This document shows positions 63,356-64,000 of a stretch of 64,000 bases of DNA, piece by piece. The DNA is from an uncultured Saprospiraceae bacterium (GTDB lineage: Bacteria; Bacteroidota; Bacteroidia; Chitinophagales; Saprospiraceae): NCBI GenBank assembly GCA_937139495.1, contig CAKZQC010000021.1:1-64000 (forward strand), read 5' to 3'. The number at the start of each line of letters is the position of its first letter. The stretch's first letter is position 1. The translations under genes and the position numbers were made by a program. Under the pieces are notes generated by a model. It was not told where the DNA came from, made no database searches, and was given only the letters and a program-made list of their open reading frames with translations.

Positions 63356-64000
63356 TTATAAGCTAGTTCCTGATTTTTCGACAAACAGAGCCGAAATAGA
63401 ACGGTGTTCGTGTACATTTCGGATAGCTCTAGAGAACAGTTTGGCGACCGAAATTACTTTTATTTTATCCGATTCTTGACGAAGTGGTATGGTATCGGTT
63501 ACGATTAACTCGGTCAACAATGAATTTTCGATGCGTTCGTAAGCAGGACCTGACAGCACAGGATGAGTACAAAAAGCGCGAACACTTTTTGCTCCATTTT
63601 CTATCAAAATAGCCGCTGCTCGGCAGAGTGTCCCTGCGGTATCGACTATGTCATCGACTAGTACCACATCTTTGCCTGCTACATCTCCGATCACGGTCAT
63701 TTCTGCTATTTCGTTGGCTTTTTCTCTATGCTTGTCGCAAATAACCAAGCCTGTACGGAAGTGTTGTGCGTAGGCTCTCGCTCGCTTGGTACTCCCTACA
63801 TCAGGTGCCGCAAAAATAAAATTGCTGGTATCTTGTCCGTCCAAGGCACTAAAAAACACGGTTTCACTCTTTAGGTGATCCACTGGAATATCAAAAAAAC
63901 CTTGTATTTGGTCGGCGTGCAAGTCCATTGTCATGACTCGATTGGCACCTGCTGCCATTAGCAAATTGGCAAATAGCTTGGCACCAATCGCCACCCGTGG
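63356..64000 (-). CDS. prs: Ribose-phosphate pyrophosphokinase, C-terminal part (cut by the window edge)
   Basis: The frame runs off the right edge. The signature DLHADQIQGFF (about residues 25-35 of the visible part) and the PRPP-binding VLVDDIVDTAGT are unmistakable. About 213 of ~310 residues are visible. It makes PRPP from ribose-5-phosphate and ATP. It is transcribed leftwards and has its own terminator. Confidence 0.96.
   Translation of the reverse strand, partial: PRVAIGAKLFANLLMAAGANRVMTMDLHADQIQGFFDIPVDHLKSETVFFSALDGQDTSNFIFAAPDVGSTKRARAYAQHFRTGLVICDKHREKANEIAEMTVIGDVAGKDVVLVDDIVDTAGTLCRAAAILIENGAKSVRAFCTHPVLSGPAYERIENSLLTELIVTDTIPLRQESDKIKVISVAKLFSRAIRNVHEHRSISALFVEKSGTSL

Noticed and set aside
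1..64000. CRISPR arrays, rRNA and canonical tRNA genes, transposase or integrase genes
   Set aside because: No regularly spaced repeats, rRNA segments, complete tRNA cloverleafs or recognisable recombinase motifs were seen.

Overview
The window is AT-rich DNA from a member of the Bacteroidota, most likely the Saprospiria group. I infer this from the gene families present (a TonB receptor with a CarboxypepD_reg-like domain, DUF2490, CotH, DUF4230, DUF1573, a GldM-C-like protein, VirE/BT4734-type primases), from weak Shine-Dalgarno use, and from several matches to the Bacteroidota promoter TTTG-N19-21-TAnnTTTG. No rRNA, canonical tRNA, CRISPR array, integrase or transposase gene is visible.

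Positions 1-8.3 kb look like part of an integrated element. The left edge holds the end of an AAA ATPase and a truncated DUF4435 partner (a PARIS-like remnant). A leftward operon follows: a PAPS-reductase-like protein, small membrane proteins, a four-helix membrane protein with a zinc-knuckle tail, two small proteins and a primase/VirE-type ATPase. A divergent pair of HTH regulators closes this part. A 40-bp hairpin repeat recurs between the operon genes. An EGF-like lipoprotein and a structured, terminator-bearing intergenic region lie at the right end.

Positions 8.4-21.6 kb form a defence island. After two small membrane proteins and a MazF/PemK-like toxin comes one long leftward operon: half-HsdS, HsdM, HsdS, two class III nucleotide cyclases, a three-helix DUF5706/PycTM-like membrane effector, HsdR and a YgjP-like metallopeptidase. 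This reads as a Pycsar-type cyclic-nucleotide immune module placed inside a type I restriction-modification operon. Just upstream is a RelE/HigB-like toxin, an HTH antitoxin with a long C-terminal tail and a SecB-like protein, which together match a toxin-antitoxin-chaperone (TAC) system. This defence cluster is the most interesting part of the window.

Positions 22-64 kb are mostly ordinary chromosome: envelope genes (GldM-C-like, DUF2490, CotH, DPP IV, an S74 surface protein, a TonB receptor, several lipoproteins), housekeeping genes (mtaB, aroC, dnaX, queG, yidD-rnpA-rpmH, nadD, prs), a glycosyltransferase, an acyltransferase, a calpain-like cysteine protease divergent from a chagasin-like inhibitor, a AAA ATPase next to an MscS-like channel, a Na+/H+ antiporter, an LRR lipoprotein and FKBP and TPR lipoproteins. 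Several intergenic repeats occur, including a nested-hairpin repeat with conserved arms and a swapped centre (25.1 and 60.5 kb).
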